Shown here: in pieces, positions 12,396 through 24,820 of the stretch
How positions within the stretch are numbered: the first letter of the stretch is position 1
Layout of the letters: every line of letters starts with the position of its first letter
Source: Hirundichthys speculiger
Lineage: Eukaryota > Chordata > Actinopteri > Beloniformes > Exocoetidae
Assembly: GCA_018398805.1 (NCBI GenBank)
Contig: JAGFBZ010000814.1
Coordinates: 1,798,001 to 1,862,000, forward strand
Length of the DNA: 64,000 bases
Direction: 5' to 3'
The notes under the pieces: generated by a model
The model's database searches: none
Seen by the model: the letters and a program-made list of their open reading frames with translations, nothing else
What the model was told of the DNA's origin: nothing
Made by a program: the position numbers and the translations under genes

Positions 12396-13500
12396 CCAAA
12401 TTACAGGGCAGATTTTTTTTTTTTTTTTTAAAAACACTTTTCTTTTCATTGTTGAAACCTTCTGGGTCCTCCTCCATGGAACCCACTGTTGTTGTTTAAC
12501 ATTCACACTATTCCTCTGATCAACTCAGGGTTTCATTTTCTCTTCATCTCTCTTAATAACATTTGCTATGTTGTCACAGGAACATGTAGCTGCATGGACA
12601 TGGTTTTATAGCCTTTACCTTGAACAGACTTAACAGACTTAACAGACCTTTGCTTTCTCTGGTCCATGAGTATGATGGACACAATAGCAAACTACACAGC
12701 AGCAACATTTCTCCCTTTAAATGGGCCAAATAGTTAGAAAAATATTAAAGACACTTGTGATACTAATTAAGGTCAAACACTTAGTTGAAAACATAACAAT
12801 AGTGGAATGATTCATGATCATTTTTATGGGTACCAACAAATCTATGCAAACCTGTTTTAGAATATCCATTCTTTTCATACTCTCATTGGTTTACTCTCTA
12901 ACATATTCAAGGAATTTAGGTATACATGAAGCAATTTCCCTTAATTTGACTTTCAGGAGGTATGAAGCATTCAGTGAACTACTAAAGGTTCCAAAGAATT
13001 TGTCCCCTCCATGTTTAACTTATTATTCTTAATTTCTTTTCTCTCTCTCTCTGATTGTCTCTTTTTTTAGGAATAATATCCTAATTAATAAAGAAACATT
13101 TAAATCCATGTTGAGTATAACTCTGACTTGAAATTTTTAATATCAAATTTTAGTTGATATGTATTATTTTCCCAGCAATTCTGTTACTTTGTTAGTTTGC
13201 TCTTTGAAGCCAAAATCTTTACAGTAATGAAAGAGATGTTATATGTAGTTAACCTTGTCAGGAGGCCTGTTAGGGGCAACTGAATTTCCTCCAATGCAAG
13301 ACAAGCTGGCTGAAGTCTCATATACATCATGAAAAAAGCTGATTCATATGAATAGATTACAAAATTGGGGTAGCATTTAAAAAACAAACAAACTCCATAC
13401 TATTTGTAAGAGTTTACTGTTTTGTTTTCAGTTATGTCTGTCTGCAATTTTTGTTACCTAATCACCAAATTTTTGTCGGATAATTTTGTCCGAGATTACT
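12396..13500. other. Gene-free region
   Basis: No gene was found. The region includes a T tract at about 12414-12429, a short tandem duplication of ACTTAACAG near 12627-12650 and a CT-rich tract at 13038-13070. Confidence 0.55.
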
Positions 13501-13504
13501 TTTT

Positions 13505-14260
13505 TGGCCCGATCTTCTGCCAGATCTCTTAAAACTGCTATTTAGGGATAGCGGGTAGCGGGAGGGGTGTTCCCCCGCAAAGAAAGCAATCTTCCACCTT
13601 GCTAACCCGCTATCTCACCTGCGCTAGCCGCTATATTATTCATAGGATTGGTTAGGGCGTTCCACCTGTTAAACCAATCAGTGCGTCAGAAGCCATTGCC
13701 TTTAAGAGCAGGTTGCGCCACCCACAAACCGCTATGGAGCGTCTTTTCATCCAGATCGGAGCAGCTCTGGTGCGCAGCTCGTCTGGGACTCTGCTGTAGA
13801 GCTTCCTCCTCTTCCTTCCTCCTCTTCTGCACTGATATATACGTAAAAATACTTTTACACAGACACTTCCTATTGGCTACCTGAAAGTCCCAGATAGTTG
13901 GTGCGCTCCCAGTGAACACGCTCTGGTCGTCTATGGTTTAACTGGCGAGCAAGCCGTTTAGACAATCTCTGCTATTCTCTCAGGGGTTCAACTGAGGCCA
14001 AATCACGTTTTTTATACATAAGTTAATTCAAAAGGTAGAGCCGTTTGTGCACGTCCACATGTGACCAGGTGGACGCACATTAATGCCATTTGGACGCGCT
14101 CTTGTACGCGCTGACATGCGGGTTGCGGGTTGTGGGTAATCTGACCAACCGCTTTAGGGAGCGGAAAATTGCATTAGCGGTTAGCAGAGCTTAACCCGCA
14201 ATTTGCGAGTAGCGGTTAGTGGGTAGCGGCTAGCGGGAAGTGTACAATCTGGGCCTATAT
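13505..14260. mobile_element. GC-richer interspersed repeat, probable non-autonomous DNA transposon
   Basis: This block is clearly richer in G+C and CpG than its surroundings. Its ends are short matching inverted words: GGCCCGAT on the left, and ATCTGGGCC (GGCCCAGAT on the other strand) on the right. Variants of TAGCGGGTAGCGG occur near both ends in opposite orientations (about 13545-13640 and 14155-14242). Around 13645-13690 two CCAAT words lie in opposite orientations before 'CTTTAAGAGCAGGTTGCGCC', which looks promoter-like. No target-site duplication could be fixed and no transposase is present, so the class is undetermined. Confidence 0.45.
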
Positions 14261-14789
14261 CTTCTAGAGATAATAAAGTTGGTTAGTGAAGACTAGGAAA
14301 CTCATTTTCAAATTTTAGAAAATTCCAAATTTTAGTTTTAGTTTTTATTCCCTTTCTCTCAAAGCATGCAAAAGGTGTCCTTCAATCCCTTGTGAAACCT
14401 GTTATTATTGTCTTTTCCATGATCAATATTTTAGTTTCCATTTGCATGTTTTGCTGAATCCTTGGATCAAGTTTTAAGGCTTGCCTTATTGATTCAGTGA
14501 GTTGTTACGCAGGGCTGTAACAGAGCTGGACTGGACTAGAAAATCAGCCCTAGTATTTTTGGACCATGCGGCACAGTACTACAATGTAGAAGTCAAAGCC
14601 ACCCATACTGCTATGGGTGGTTGATGATGTGGAGAGTTGTTTTAATGCATGGAGATATTTTAATTTACTAATTTGCTAACTTAAATAAAAAAAAAAATTC
14701 AGTTCAAAAAGATTTCAAAAGTCAAGATAATGGCTATGAATATCTCCACACTGTTAAGATGCATCAAATGATGATGGAATATATATATA
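14261..14789. other. Gene-free region
   Basis: No gene or element is recognisable. It ends in a short TA repeat into which the next element inserted. Confidence 0.55.
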
Positions 14790-15155
14790 CAGTCATGGAA
14801 AAAATTATTAGACCACCATTTTTCTTCACTTTCTTGTTCATTTTAATACCTGGTACCCACTAAACATCATCATGTGACTAAAACAGACAGAAAAGAAAAC
14901 ACTGAATGCATAAAAGCAGTGTTTTTGGCAGTACAACGCCATAGCTATTGATGTAAAAACTTAAGTGATTTAGGTTATAATCAAGAAAACCATGGAAAAT
15001 GGTAAGATATCAGCTCTTAAATAAAACTCTTATGAGCAATCATTGTGGTTATCATTATGTTTGTCCAAACAAATGTACCTTTAGTTGTACCAGGCATTAA
15101 AATGAACAAGAAACTGAAGAAAACAAGGGTGGTCTAATAATTTTTTCCATGACTG
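14790..15155. mobile_element. Tc1/mariner-type MITE with about 66-bp terminal inverted repeats
   Basis: The left end CAGTCATGGAAAAAATTATT and about 66 bases inward are repeated in reverse at the right end with few mismatches and small indels. The matching inner words are GGTGGTCTAATAAT, TTCTTGTTCATTTTAAT and the CCTGGTA motif. TA dinucleotides flank both outer edges, which fits the TA duplication of Tc1/mariner elements. The TA microsatellite around it makes that evidence weak. The 230-base centre has no coding potential, so the element would depend on a transposase supplied in trans. Confidence 0.85.
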
Positions 15156-15189
<34 letters not shown>

Positions 15190-15198
15190 ATATATACA
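15156..15198. repeat. (TA)n microsatellite
   Basis: About 40 bases of TA repeat with one TTA interruption directly abut the MITE's right end. Confidence 0.9.
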
Positions 15199-16331
15199 CA
15201 TTACCATATACCCACAGGCGCATGCACCAAGAGACACACACACACTTCTTGGTCCTTCCACCTGCTCTTTTCCATTTGCCTCCACCTACTCTTCATCATC
15301 TGCTGCTTGCTGCTGCACAAATGTTGGCACTGCTGATGATGTAGTGGCTTCCACAGCAGCCCCTACAACAAACATGATTCTTGCACATTTGGTGGCATCC
15401 TCTGCCAAACATTTCACATTTTCTCTTGCAGCTTTTTTCACACACCCTTAATGTTTAGATCCATTTAGACAAAAGAAATGAAGAAAGGTTGTGCTGGATA
15501 CTTTACTGCTCTACCTATAGTGCCATATGAATTATCTCAGTAGAGAAAATACACAAATGGGCCAGTGTCTCTGGATGATGGGTCACTAGCCAATGCTTTC
15601 AAATTTGCTGGGACATTGTTGCCTCTTTACCAAACAATGCCATCACAGCATTTCATGGCATTTTCTCATTTTTATACCATGTTCCTTTTTTATGCTATTT
15701 TTGCTGTATCTTGACTTTAGTGCCACTGGAATGTGATTGTTTTAAAGAAATATAAATAAGTGAAAGCATTTTTTCCATTGTTCAAGAATGTTAAGGCATG
15801 CAGCCAAACAATACTCCAGTGAGCTGTTTAGAAATCTGAGAACAGAGACTCAGGAAGGGTCAGCAGATATTCAATAGAAATCAGTTATCAGTTAAGATTA
15901 GTTTCAGAATTAAAAGACCTATAACTAATGTTGGAACAAAGGTTGATTGATAAACTAGACTGAAAGATTTTGATTTACTTGTTTATTTTTGTTCTGTTAA
16001 AGGAATGAACCAAATAAAAAGGGTTTGGGTTTTTCATTTATGTTTTTTTGTATTTTTTTTAAATTAGCGTTCTTATGGAGCAGACACAGTCACTATGTAT
16101 TTATGAGAGGGTGTCAACAGTGAAGAAGCTGCCAAGGAGCATGTAAGACTATAGATCAGCCTCACATTCCAAACCATGGGTTGTCTAATTTTTGGCTCGC
16201 TAATAAGTTTGCTCATTCTTTTTGGTATGAGAGCTGTCTTGTCCAAGGCTGGATCCCATCTCTCCAACTCAAACCAAGTTTCTGATTGTAGAACTCCCAA
16301 TTGCCAGGTTCTTTTTTCATGAATGGATAAA
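15199..16331. other. Gene-free region
   Basis: No gene was found. The open frame at 15149-15451 starts inside the microsatellite and is low complexity. The minus-strand frame at 16073-16405 overlaps the edge of the next repeat and shows no known domain. Confidence 0.5.
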
Positions 16332-16738
16332 TTAAAGGTGGGGTAGGTGTTGTTTGGAAAACGGTTCCAGCAATTCAACTTAAGTGAGATTTTGAAAATA
16401 TACACTCCCTCCCTCCTCCCAAAGGCTCCGCCTCCTCCTCTTCAGCTCACCCCTCGAAACCACGCCTTCACACGATTCACGACTACATGAACCACAGGGA
16501 GGGAGGGAGGGAGGGTGGGTGGGAGTGCATTGATATTTGATGGACGTATTAGGCAGCCAATCAAAATAGTATTTTGATTAGTCAGAGTTTTTCTCTGATA
16601 ATAACCTCTAGACTGGACCAAAACGTTTAGTTTTTTTTGCAAACATTTTATTTCAGTGGGTGCAATGGGAATGTGAAAAGGTTTTCAGGCAATATTGTAA
16701 AAAGTGTTGCAAAAAAACAACACCTACCCCACCTTTAA
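16332..16738. mobile_element. 407-bp MITE bounded by TTAA
   Basis: The left end TTAAAGGTGGGGTAGGTGTT is mirrored at the right by AACACCTACCCCACCTTTAA. This gives a perfect terminal inverted repeat of about 20 bp with TTAA at both edges. Inside, CTCCCTCCCTCCTCCC (about 16403-16418) is complementary to a (GGGA)n tract at 16497-16525, so an inner hairpin is also possible. There is no transposase. A TTAA duplication would fit a piggyBac-type or similar element. Because TTAA is palindromic it could instead be part of the terminal repeat, so the superfamily is left open. Confidence 0.78.
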
Positions 16739-17668
16739 TTATTTTTTTCAATGAAAGCATGAGTTGCAGAAGAAGATCTGGTCACCCTACTAAGCTAGCA
16801 GACCTTAGATGTAGGCTACTAGCTGAGGAACAGCAAGAGGCAAAGCTCTAAAGATTCCCAGGAATATAACTGGTAGAGCAAAGAATAAATATGGTGCATA
16901 GTGTAAAATATTATCACCATCTGAGAGAGCACACGTGAGCTGCAAGGAAATGATATAATCCACCTATGGATGTCAGCCCCCATCCAGTAAGTCACAGGGA
17001 AAAAAAAAAACATTCCTGTGTCATGCACCCAAAGACATAATTAGGGGTGACAAAAAGCTACAGATAAAGTCACCTGCGACAGCAAACTCATATATCAGAC
17101 ATGCCAGCTAAATTTTTTCCAACTTATTGTTTCTTGTGTTTTTCTTAAATAAACCTCCCACCCGCCACCACCACCACCTTTTAGGTTGCCTGCACCTTTT
17201 CTCTTTCCTCTGCAGCTTCTCTCCTGTTTCTTGTGACGGGAGAGGCTTGAGGGCTGCAGTGACTGTTGGTGGGGACAGAGGCCCTTCTTTTGTTTCCTGT
17301 TACAACATACATTTCATGGGGAGGCCTGGCTTCTGACCCTGTCGAGCACACACTGCGTCGGGGCTGGGAGCTCCAAGGGAAAGGCCCATCTGTGGCATCC
17401 ATCAGGGCTGCGCCCTCCTGCTGAGGTACTGTTAGAATCTGGGGTGGGAGACTTTGTGGGGAATGATGGAGAGGGGGTAATGTTGGGGGTGAGAGGTTGT
17501 TGGATTATGAGGATGAGGGGGAAAACAGACTTAAGGGAAACTGAGTCTTCCTAAATTTAGAGGAAATGGAAGGAGGAGCTGATGCAACTGAGTTCTGCTG
17601 TATTTGTAGATTTGCATTACTGAAGCAAAGAGCTGAGAAATACAGAAGCTTAAGAATAAACAGAACAT
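16739..17668. other. Gene-free region
   Basis: No gene was found. It includes a G-rich plus-strand patch around 17440-17525 and an A tract near 16999-17010. Confidence 0.55.
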
Positions 17669-17676
17669 ATATGCTT

Positions 17677-18829
17677 TAGAGATGGAACGGTCACTGGTAT
17701 TATGGTAAAGCGCGGTAAGATTTTATGCGATAACGATTACCGTTTATGTTTGACTTCATCTCATTATCGCGGTCGATTACCGGGATATGTAATATCAGCC
17801 TCATTCAAGTCTGCGAGCGACTCGCGACTGTGTCTCGCATGAATATGTAGCTTGTAACACAGCATGTAACACATCGTAACATAAGCATGGCGGAAAGTGG
17901 TGATAGCAAGCAGGACATGTACTAACCCACCAAAATGATGAAATCCGAGGTCTGGGCATATTTGCAGAGGGAATGCAGAGGGACAACTGGTGGAGGACAA
18001 TTATCCTGTCTGCAGAGCACTTGTTACATTTTATTGTAATTTGTACGAGCAACTTGAAGGAGCTAAGCCTAATGCTTTAAGCTACTGAGATGTTTAACCA
18101 AGAGTAACCTGGTTGACGCGCTTCGCTAACTCGCATTTCGTAAACGTTATCGTTGCGTGTTGATTGAAAAAGGACCGGAACGATGTTCTTCTGATGCAGT
18201 TAAAATATTAATTTATTCCATTAACTGATCCAACAACCATAACACCGGCAGTTAGTGCCACTGCGGTCAAAAACCTTTTGCCCTTCTGGGTCAAAAACCT
18301 AACCAATAACAGGCAGCTACCTTTATACCTGACCCTCAGGTAACAATACAGCGACACCCACAGACACACAGAGTGAACTACAATTCATAATAACATATTT
18401 GGCTCCTTTACAGCTGTTTCTTTATTTGCACATTTATACGTATTTAAGGTTTAGCTTAAAGTCCAAAGTTTTTTCATTTGAACTTGCACTATAATTTTTG
18501 TTCCTGATAATTTTTTGTATATTTTGAGCCACTATGGTTGTTTTCTTTAATTTGCACCAGACAAATAAGCTTTGTTCTTTTTATTTATTTTGTTAATTTA
18601 AAATAGAACCTCTTTCTGTGCCAGTTTTTTTCCCTTTTAATGTGAAAGTTTCATTTTGATAAAAATTTTGGCTTCTGATGTTTTAGTATGACAAGAAAAT
18701 CACAAGATTTTGTGAAATTATTTAAATGTATCTGTTTTTTGGACATTTGTACAGCAATTAAGAATACCACGATAATATCGTGAATTTGGTCACTATAATA
18801 GAGACATTTTCTATATCGTTAAATCCCTA
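17677..18829. mobile_element. hAT-superfamily non-autonomous transposon
   Basis: The left end TAGAGATGGAACG and the right end (reverse complement TAGGGATTTAACG) form a short imperfect terminal inverted repeat. They are flanked by the 8-base words ATATGCTT (17669-17676) and ATATGCTC (18830-18837). An 8-bp target duplication with one later mutation is the hallmark of hAT elements. The 1153-bp body carries no transposase frame. Frames such as 17764-18052 on the minus strand are short and lack a BED or dimerisation motif. It would depend on a transposase encoded elsewhere. Confidence 0.85.
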
Positions 18830-18837
18830 ATATGCTC

Positions 18838-19483
18838 AAGCCTATGAATTTGAGCAAGGTGAACTATTCCAACAAATAACAGTTGACTAAAAACAGCTCA
18901 GATTAATTAAACTGTCACTATTTATACTGCTACAGATATACAGTTTGTGCTCAAGAAGATAATGGAAAATAAAATACTAAAAACAAACCAACCAAGCAAC
19001 AATATTTACATTCAATGCTAATGGATCAACATGGTACATCACACTGTGCATTTTACCGTCACTTCACACAAGTGAATTTTTGGGCACACATAAGCATTCA
19101 CTCACATGTACATGGATACAGATGAAACAATCATTTGATTTTCTGAGGGCATGCCAGAGCCAGAGGTTTTCAAATACTGGGAGTTCAGGTGAAACTACTG
19201 AGTGGAACTGAAAGACGCCAGATGTTCCCTTCTGCCATTCTTTTCTCTCTAAATCCTGTGTTGCACATACCTGAGGCATTACAGAGGGCGAAAAGTGGAT
19301 TGGTTTGAAGGTCAGTTTAAATAAAAATACTTGAGCAAGTATGACAGGCAGGGTGCGCTCTGTATAAATCCAGTGCTCTCATGCCAGCACACTGAAACTG
19401 ATTGATTGACTTGTAAGATGTCACGGACAGGCTGGCAGGCTGGGGAGGCAGGGAGAGGCAAAGGATATGGCTACAGAATCTCG
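18838..19483. other. Gene-free region
   Basis: No coding exon, RNA or element is recognisable. Confidence 0.5.
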
Positions 19484-19510
19484 CACACACACATGCACAC
19501 ACGCACACAC

Positions 19511-19600
<90 letters not shown>

Positions 19601-19622
19601 GTGTGTGTGTGTGTGTGTGTGT
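19484..19622. repeat. Compound (CA)n-(TA)n-(CATA)n-(TG)n microsatellite
   Basis: About 65 bases of CA with a few CG/TG interruptions pass into TA, then CATA tetramers, then GT/TG. CA at one end and TG at the other make the tract nearly self-complementary. The open frames here simply translate the repeat. Confidence 0.95.
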
Positions 19623-20919
19623 CTATGGCTGGATGAGTGGTTGTGTTTCACGGGGGTTGAAGCGTTAAAATGCACACACCAACATTCGTGCATCCACACA
19701 AACAGTTAGCCAGCTCTGGCTTGGTTCTGGTCAGTTGCCCATGGCCATGGTAAGCACAGGAGTCAGCTGTCAGCTAGTGACGGATTGATACAGGCACCCC
19801 TCACCCTTCTGCCTCCGACACTCCCAAACCTCTTCCTCCATCCTTCAATTCCCCCAACCTCCATCTCCTTCCTCCCCCTCTCCAGCAGGCAGCCCATGCC
19901 TGGTGGGCACGTTTCAGTGGAGATGTATTGAGGAGGAGTTGCAGGAGTGGAAGTGAGCCACCGTCTTGACTGAGGCCTGTATTAGAACATACCCCCTGTC
20001 ACTCTTTTGGCTTCATTCCTGTTAGATAAGTTACCACGCTTGTCCCTTCATCATATAATTTGGCTTGTTGACAGCTGCCTGCTGTCCCTCTGTGCCTGTT
20101 GTCCTGTCCAGTATAGACTGGATGTCTTACTTACTTTAAGCCTTTTGTCTCGTGTGAAAGTTGCAGCCAAGGGACACTGGATCATTGATGGTTAGATGTT
20201 CATCATCCTACTCTAAAGGGACTCTCCATTTACTTAGCAACTTAACATTTGTGTATGCAGTTGTATAATGCTTTTTGTTGCTGTGGAGGACTTCTTTCAT
20301 ATCTGAGAAACTTATCCTGATGATGTAATTTAAACTTTTAAATGATGAGATGGAAACTCATAGATTTTTAATATGTAACCTGGCAAGAAGTGTAAGTGAA
20401 GAGCAAAGGGAGCTAGCAGTGAAATGGTTGGACCATTGTGCTGATTTTGATCGTAGCTTTAGAAACTATCACTCTTGTAAGTTTAGAGACTTGATGGAAG
20501 TACAATTCTAAATTATTGCTGGATTTAAAACTTGGAAAAATATTTTCACATAATTTATGGCTTTCTATAAGAAAGCATTAAGCAATTCTAATGTTTCAAC
20601 TTAATATATTTGGGTTAAATCAACATTATCTATTATGGCTGATTCCTTGAATTTACTGGGGTTAAAGCTCCTTTTAATTGGGTTTGTTGAACTAAGTTGA
20701 CATTATATGTTGAAAGAGCGAGTGGAGGATTTTAAATTTCATCATGACAGTATTGCTTTAATTACCATAGATCTGTTTTCATTCATTCAACAGACAAAAA
20801 CAAGTAACACACACAGAAAGAACAAGATTCAATTTTGTTTCTCACTGAACTTTTTAAAATGATGTAAAGTCAAGTAAATATAAACTTCTAACTCAACTGG
20901 TCTGTGTTGCCACAGCAAT
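19623..20919. other. Gene-free region
   Basis: No gene was found. A pyrimidine-rich patch lies at about 19800-19880. No splice-bracketed open frame is convincing. Confidence 0.5.
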
Positions 20920-21030
20920 CCACATATTTTATGGCAGATGTCCTTCCTGACACAATCAGGATTTGAACCAAGGACTTCTGATATGAGAGGAGATAGTTCT
21001 GCCACTGAGCCACCAAGGAGATGAAGTCAT
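20920..21030 (-). mobile_element. tRNA-derived SINE, head and part of body
   Basis: On the minus strand the piece reads TGGCTCAGTGG, an A-box. It is followed about 35 bases later by GGTTCAAATCC, a B-box. These are the internal promoter boxes of RNA polymerase III. After the B-box comes 'GTGTCAGGAAGGACATCTGC', a motif common in the bodies of fish SINEs and LINE tails. It is a decayed retroposon and not a tRNA gene, because no cloverleaf acceptor stem can be drawn. No target duplication was identified. Confidence 0.7.
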
Positions 21031-21418
21031 GCACATGCTGCTTAATCCAAAATATCTGTAATCCATAAAAAAAAAAAAATCCACATGTTAATTCTACATA
21101 ATCAATAAAAATATTGATGTATAATAAATAATGATTTTATTACAATTCAATTTTATCCTAATTTAAAGGTATTTGAATGTTATATTATTATGGACAACAT
21201 CTGGGTTTGAGATCCTATGACCCCAAACCTGGATAAGCAGAAGTTAATGGATGGAAGAATATGGAAAAAAATTTCCAAGTCAATCTACTCAAGTTGATTT
21301 GCTTGACTCGAATCAAATTTACATAGTCTCTTATATATTGGTATAACTGAACCACTTTGAAATGTGTTCAGGCAGGGCATTTAAAACTAAATTGGATTCA
21401 GTTTAAAGGTTGCAAAAT
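21031..21418. other. Gene-free AT-rich region with a possible retroposon tail
   Basis: At about 21220-21258 the plus strand reads 'CCAAACCTGGATAAGCAGAA' followed by ATGGATGG. This resembles the 3' tails of fish SINEs and related LINEs. Nothing else is recognisable. Confidence 0.4.
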
Positions 21419-21459
21419 GTCAAAACCATAGTCAGCTGCAGGCTGACTATGGTTTTGAC
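21419..21459. repeat. Perfect hairpin with 18-bp arms and a 5-base loop
   Basis: GTCAAAACCATAGTCAGC at 21419-21436 is followed by TGCAG and then its exact reverse complement at 21442-21459. There are no mismatches. An arm of this length with so short a loop is not expected by chance in this window. It may be a template-switch (snap-back) product or a structured site. There is no target duplication or transposon end. Confidence 0.9.
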
Positions 21460-24400
21460 TACACAGCGCCAGTGGGCTGTTGGATGGCCTGTCTAGGCAG
21501 GCCTACTTGGAAAGTGCAATCCATAATAGAGGATAATGATTGATAACACAATTGTCAATATGAAGCAATTCAAGCTGACATATGGATTGAGAGAGATGAT
21601 GAATAGAATAGTGGTGTAAAGGCTGAAATATTAAATGAATAGAGAGCAGAGAGCAAGTGATTCGTCATGCTTGCATGACCAGTGAATTAGTTACTGTAAA
21701 TGAACTAATCAAAGCAAAAAATAACTTATTGCTGAAATTCTGTTGTACTGCAGGTAGGATAATTTCCAAGGTTTATCTTGACAGACGCACTGCACTATTT
21801 TTCTGAGAGGTTACACTACAATGTGTCTGAAGTGTAAAAAAAATTTCATCTGATTCAACTGTACATATTCAAAATAAACGTGGAAATTAAAATAGCATCT
21901 TTAAGCTTCAGACAAAAATATTATCTTCGACATTACTCTATATTACTTTATTTATCTATATTATGACATTACTTTATATTTGATTAACATATAGGGGATG
22001 TAATATTTTATCGCAAGCTCAGCAATAAAAGTGACTTGTTGAAGTTCAGAACCACTGTGTTCACTGGCTTAGATGAAACTGCAAGGGTTCAACAGATGAA
22101 CATAGGTCTTTAGAGAAGTGTTGAGGAAATGAGCAGGGACCCAATCCATGTCCCACCAACACTTTGTGTCACTTTTGGGTTTTAAAGGTTTTATGCTTTA
22201 AACCCATTCCTCACAAGGTTTTTTCCAGATGTGTTAAAAGTCAGGTGCAACTTTGGGCTTTTTTTCTTTCTGTTAATGCAAACTTGTGCAATTTTACCAA
22301 CAATCAAAACAATATTTTATATTTGGCCCTACAAACAGGCTGTATGAATATTCCTTGCCTTTTTGTGACATAACCTCTATCATGTTGTCGGTAGCTACAC
22401 AGCTCTCTCTGCCCATATTGGTCTCTGTCTCCCCCCAACCATCTCCTACCTCCTCTTTCTCTCTGTCTCTTTCTCCCTGACCAGTGTGAAGTGTAATTGA
22501 AGGAGCAGTCTTCACATGGCCCACAGGCATGGAGGGGACATTGTGTGCGCTGTGGCGGCAAATTGCTCTCCTTGCTCCTTCAAGCCTATACCTCACCTTC
22601 ACTCCTACTCCTCTCTTGATGCTCTGCTCGTCTTTTCACTTTATTAGCCAGCTTTATCTATCACCACTCTTTTCTCCCTTCATAGCTCATCCTTAGTGAC
22701 AAACCCAACTTTTCAATTTCTTCTGCACCCTGCAACAAGTTATAATGTTTATATGATTTAGATTTGCATATGCGCGTAGACTTCAAGAGAATATTGGATT
22801 TGTTGTAATAGTTTGAAAAGGTTGAGAACTATGGGAATTTTACCTATATTCAAATCTAAAATTAGACTAATGTCTTATCTGCTCAAGAACCTTGGACATT
22901 TTGAAAGGATATCACAATTAATTCGATATGAGCTTTTTAGTGCTGCTCTTTTAATCAACTATATGATCAAAAGTCTGGTTTAAATAGGGTGTGCTTTGTG
23001 AAAACTGTTTTAAAAAGCTGCAGCTGAGCAAGAATTAAGGGTACAAGAGGAAGACAACGGGGGGAAGGGTGAATGAACACACACCCACTTGGGTTAGTGA
23101 AAGGGACAGAGCATCTATGATATGGGATGTGAGAAGTCTCCAGTATGAAGAGTGAGCTGAGGAGCCTGTCTAGAGGCACAGAGAACAGGCAAGAGCAACA
23201 GAGAACGAGTGAGAGAGTCAGACAGAGGAGAAAACCTGGGGGAAGGAAAATAGGAAGAGGGGAGAGTGGTATTCGGGCCGAGACGAAGAAGCGCATGCTT
23301 CATTAAGTGAGGAAGTAATCCTAGCTAATTAAGGCTCTCCATGACAGCACTGTCAAGGATGACTGATCCTTCAAATGGCACCTCCCTCTCCTGACTGACA
23401 GCCCGACTGCTCTCACTGCTTTGAAGGTGAGAACTTTCTTACTTATTCCCCAAGCTTTTCTTCCATACTCTCTTTTTATCCCCAATTCAAAGTGTTTTCC
23501 TTTGTTTTTGTATATTATTATCATTTTTATAAGCCAGTGCGTGTTGGCTTGTGTGGCAATTTGTTGATCTGTGCACATGCCTTCCATGTGTGTAAATGTG
23601 TGTGCGTGCACATGTGTGTGTGTTCTGTTAATGTGTAGCAGCTACAGTACCTCAGTTTATCAATTGAAATCAGCTGATGACGGGCACAGTGCATTGATTG
23701 CTTGACTAATGAATCAGCTGCATCGGCAGCATGTGGATTCACACTCATTGAGTGGTGGCTTGGTGCAGGGCCCTTGATGAGCCCAAAATCATTCCTTGGG
23801 CCACGGGGTCAGCGCCTCATTTGGGCCGACAGTACAAAGCTACAGTAGTGTAACACAACAGAGGATCTGAGAATCAGAGAAAAAAAATCTTGCCTTACCT
23901 GAAGGTTCATCCTCTTGTAAAATCACTGCTTTAAATCAAGCAACGGATATACGTTGGACTGGGATCGTACTTTAGCAAAGCCTGTTTAACTCTTATTTAT
24001 TAGGCTCATTTTCACAGTGTGGTGCTCAGTTTACTTGATCCATTGTGCACACCAACTAGAAGCCCTGCGACCACATGTATGCGCTGACCTATGCCATTCA
24101 CAGGGGAGCCATGTTGACAGTTAGTGTCTCCCTGAAGGAGAGCCCACATGAAACAGCAACCTGAGCTGAAACCAGAGAGAGCAGAGGCCATGGTATATGA
24201 CCTAGCTGCCCAGACAGGGTTGCTCTGTCCTGCCTACCATCAATCCTGGCTTGCCTCCCCTGCTCAGCTGGACTCACACTAACTCAGTCTGGCCTGTCCT
24301 AAAACAGGGGACGACGACAACGGGCTTGTAAACATGCCTATAAAAGTCCTGTTTGTGTTGCGCCAGAGGGACGCTCTGTCCCAACCCCCAGGAGCTCACG

Positions 24401-24820
24401 TGAGCAAGCGCCAAAGAAGACAGACTATCTTGGGGTACAAACAGGTGTCTCTTAGGGTATGTGTTGCACAACTTGTGTAGATATATGTTGTATCATTGTT
24501 CTGGGTTTTCTGTATGCTAAAAGCATCTAAGAGTGAAAATATAAACATTTATAATGAAATAAATTAACAGTTTTAAGTACATTTTATAAAATGTACATAA
24601 AGATACGATGGTGCTCTGATATCAGTTGCTTATAAAGTAAATTATACACGTGTGTCTGCTACAATGTTGCTTTTTGTGTGATTGAAAGGGTTTTGGCATG
24701 TGTTCACATGGTTTAAGTGTGTGAGTCCATGCTCTTAACTCCATGGGGATTTTTAATGGGTGGCTGCATTAACACAGTCAGGCTTTAATGGCCTTCTTGC
24801 ATTTTTTTTCCCCTTTATAG
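21460..24820. other. Gene-free region with a purine-rich patch
   Basis: No gene was found. A mostly purine plus-strand patch runs at about 23150-23290. Around 23305-23410 lie the words CTAATTAAG and TGACAG. They could belong to conserved non-coding sequence, but this is untested. Confidence 0.5.

Noticed and set aside
13497..14270. Assignment of the GC-rich repeat to hAT or Harbinger by target duplication
   Set aside because: The flanks tested (8-bp, 3-bp TWA and TTAA) do not match, so no superfamily is claimed.
19484..19622. CRISPR array or other regular spaced repeat
   Set aside because: The repeats here and elsewhere in the window are microsatellites without unique spacers, and the DNA is eukaryotic.
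19317..19709. Several overlapping frames of Thr-His, Cys-Val and Ile-Tyr repeats
   Set aside because: They are translations of the CA/TA/TG microsatellite.
20920..21030. A tRNA gene on the minus strand (A-box and B-box present)
   Set aside because: No acceptor stem or full cloverleaf can be drawn, and SINE body sequence follows the B-box. It is a retroposon head.
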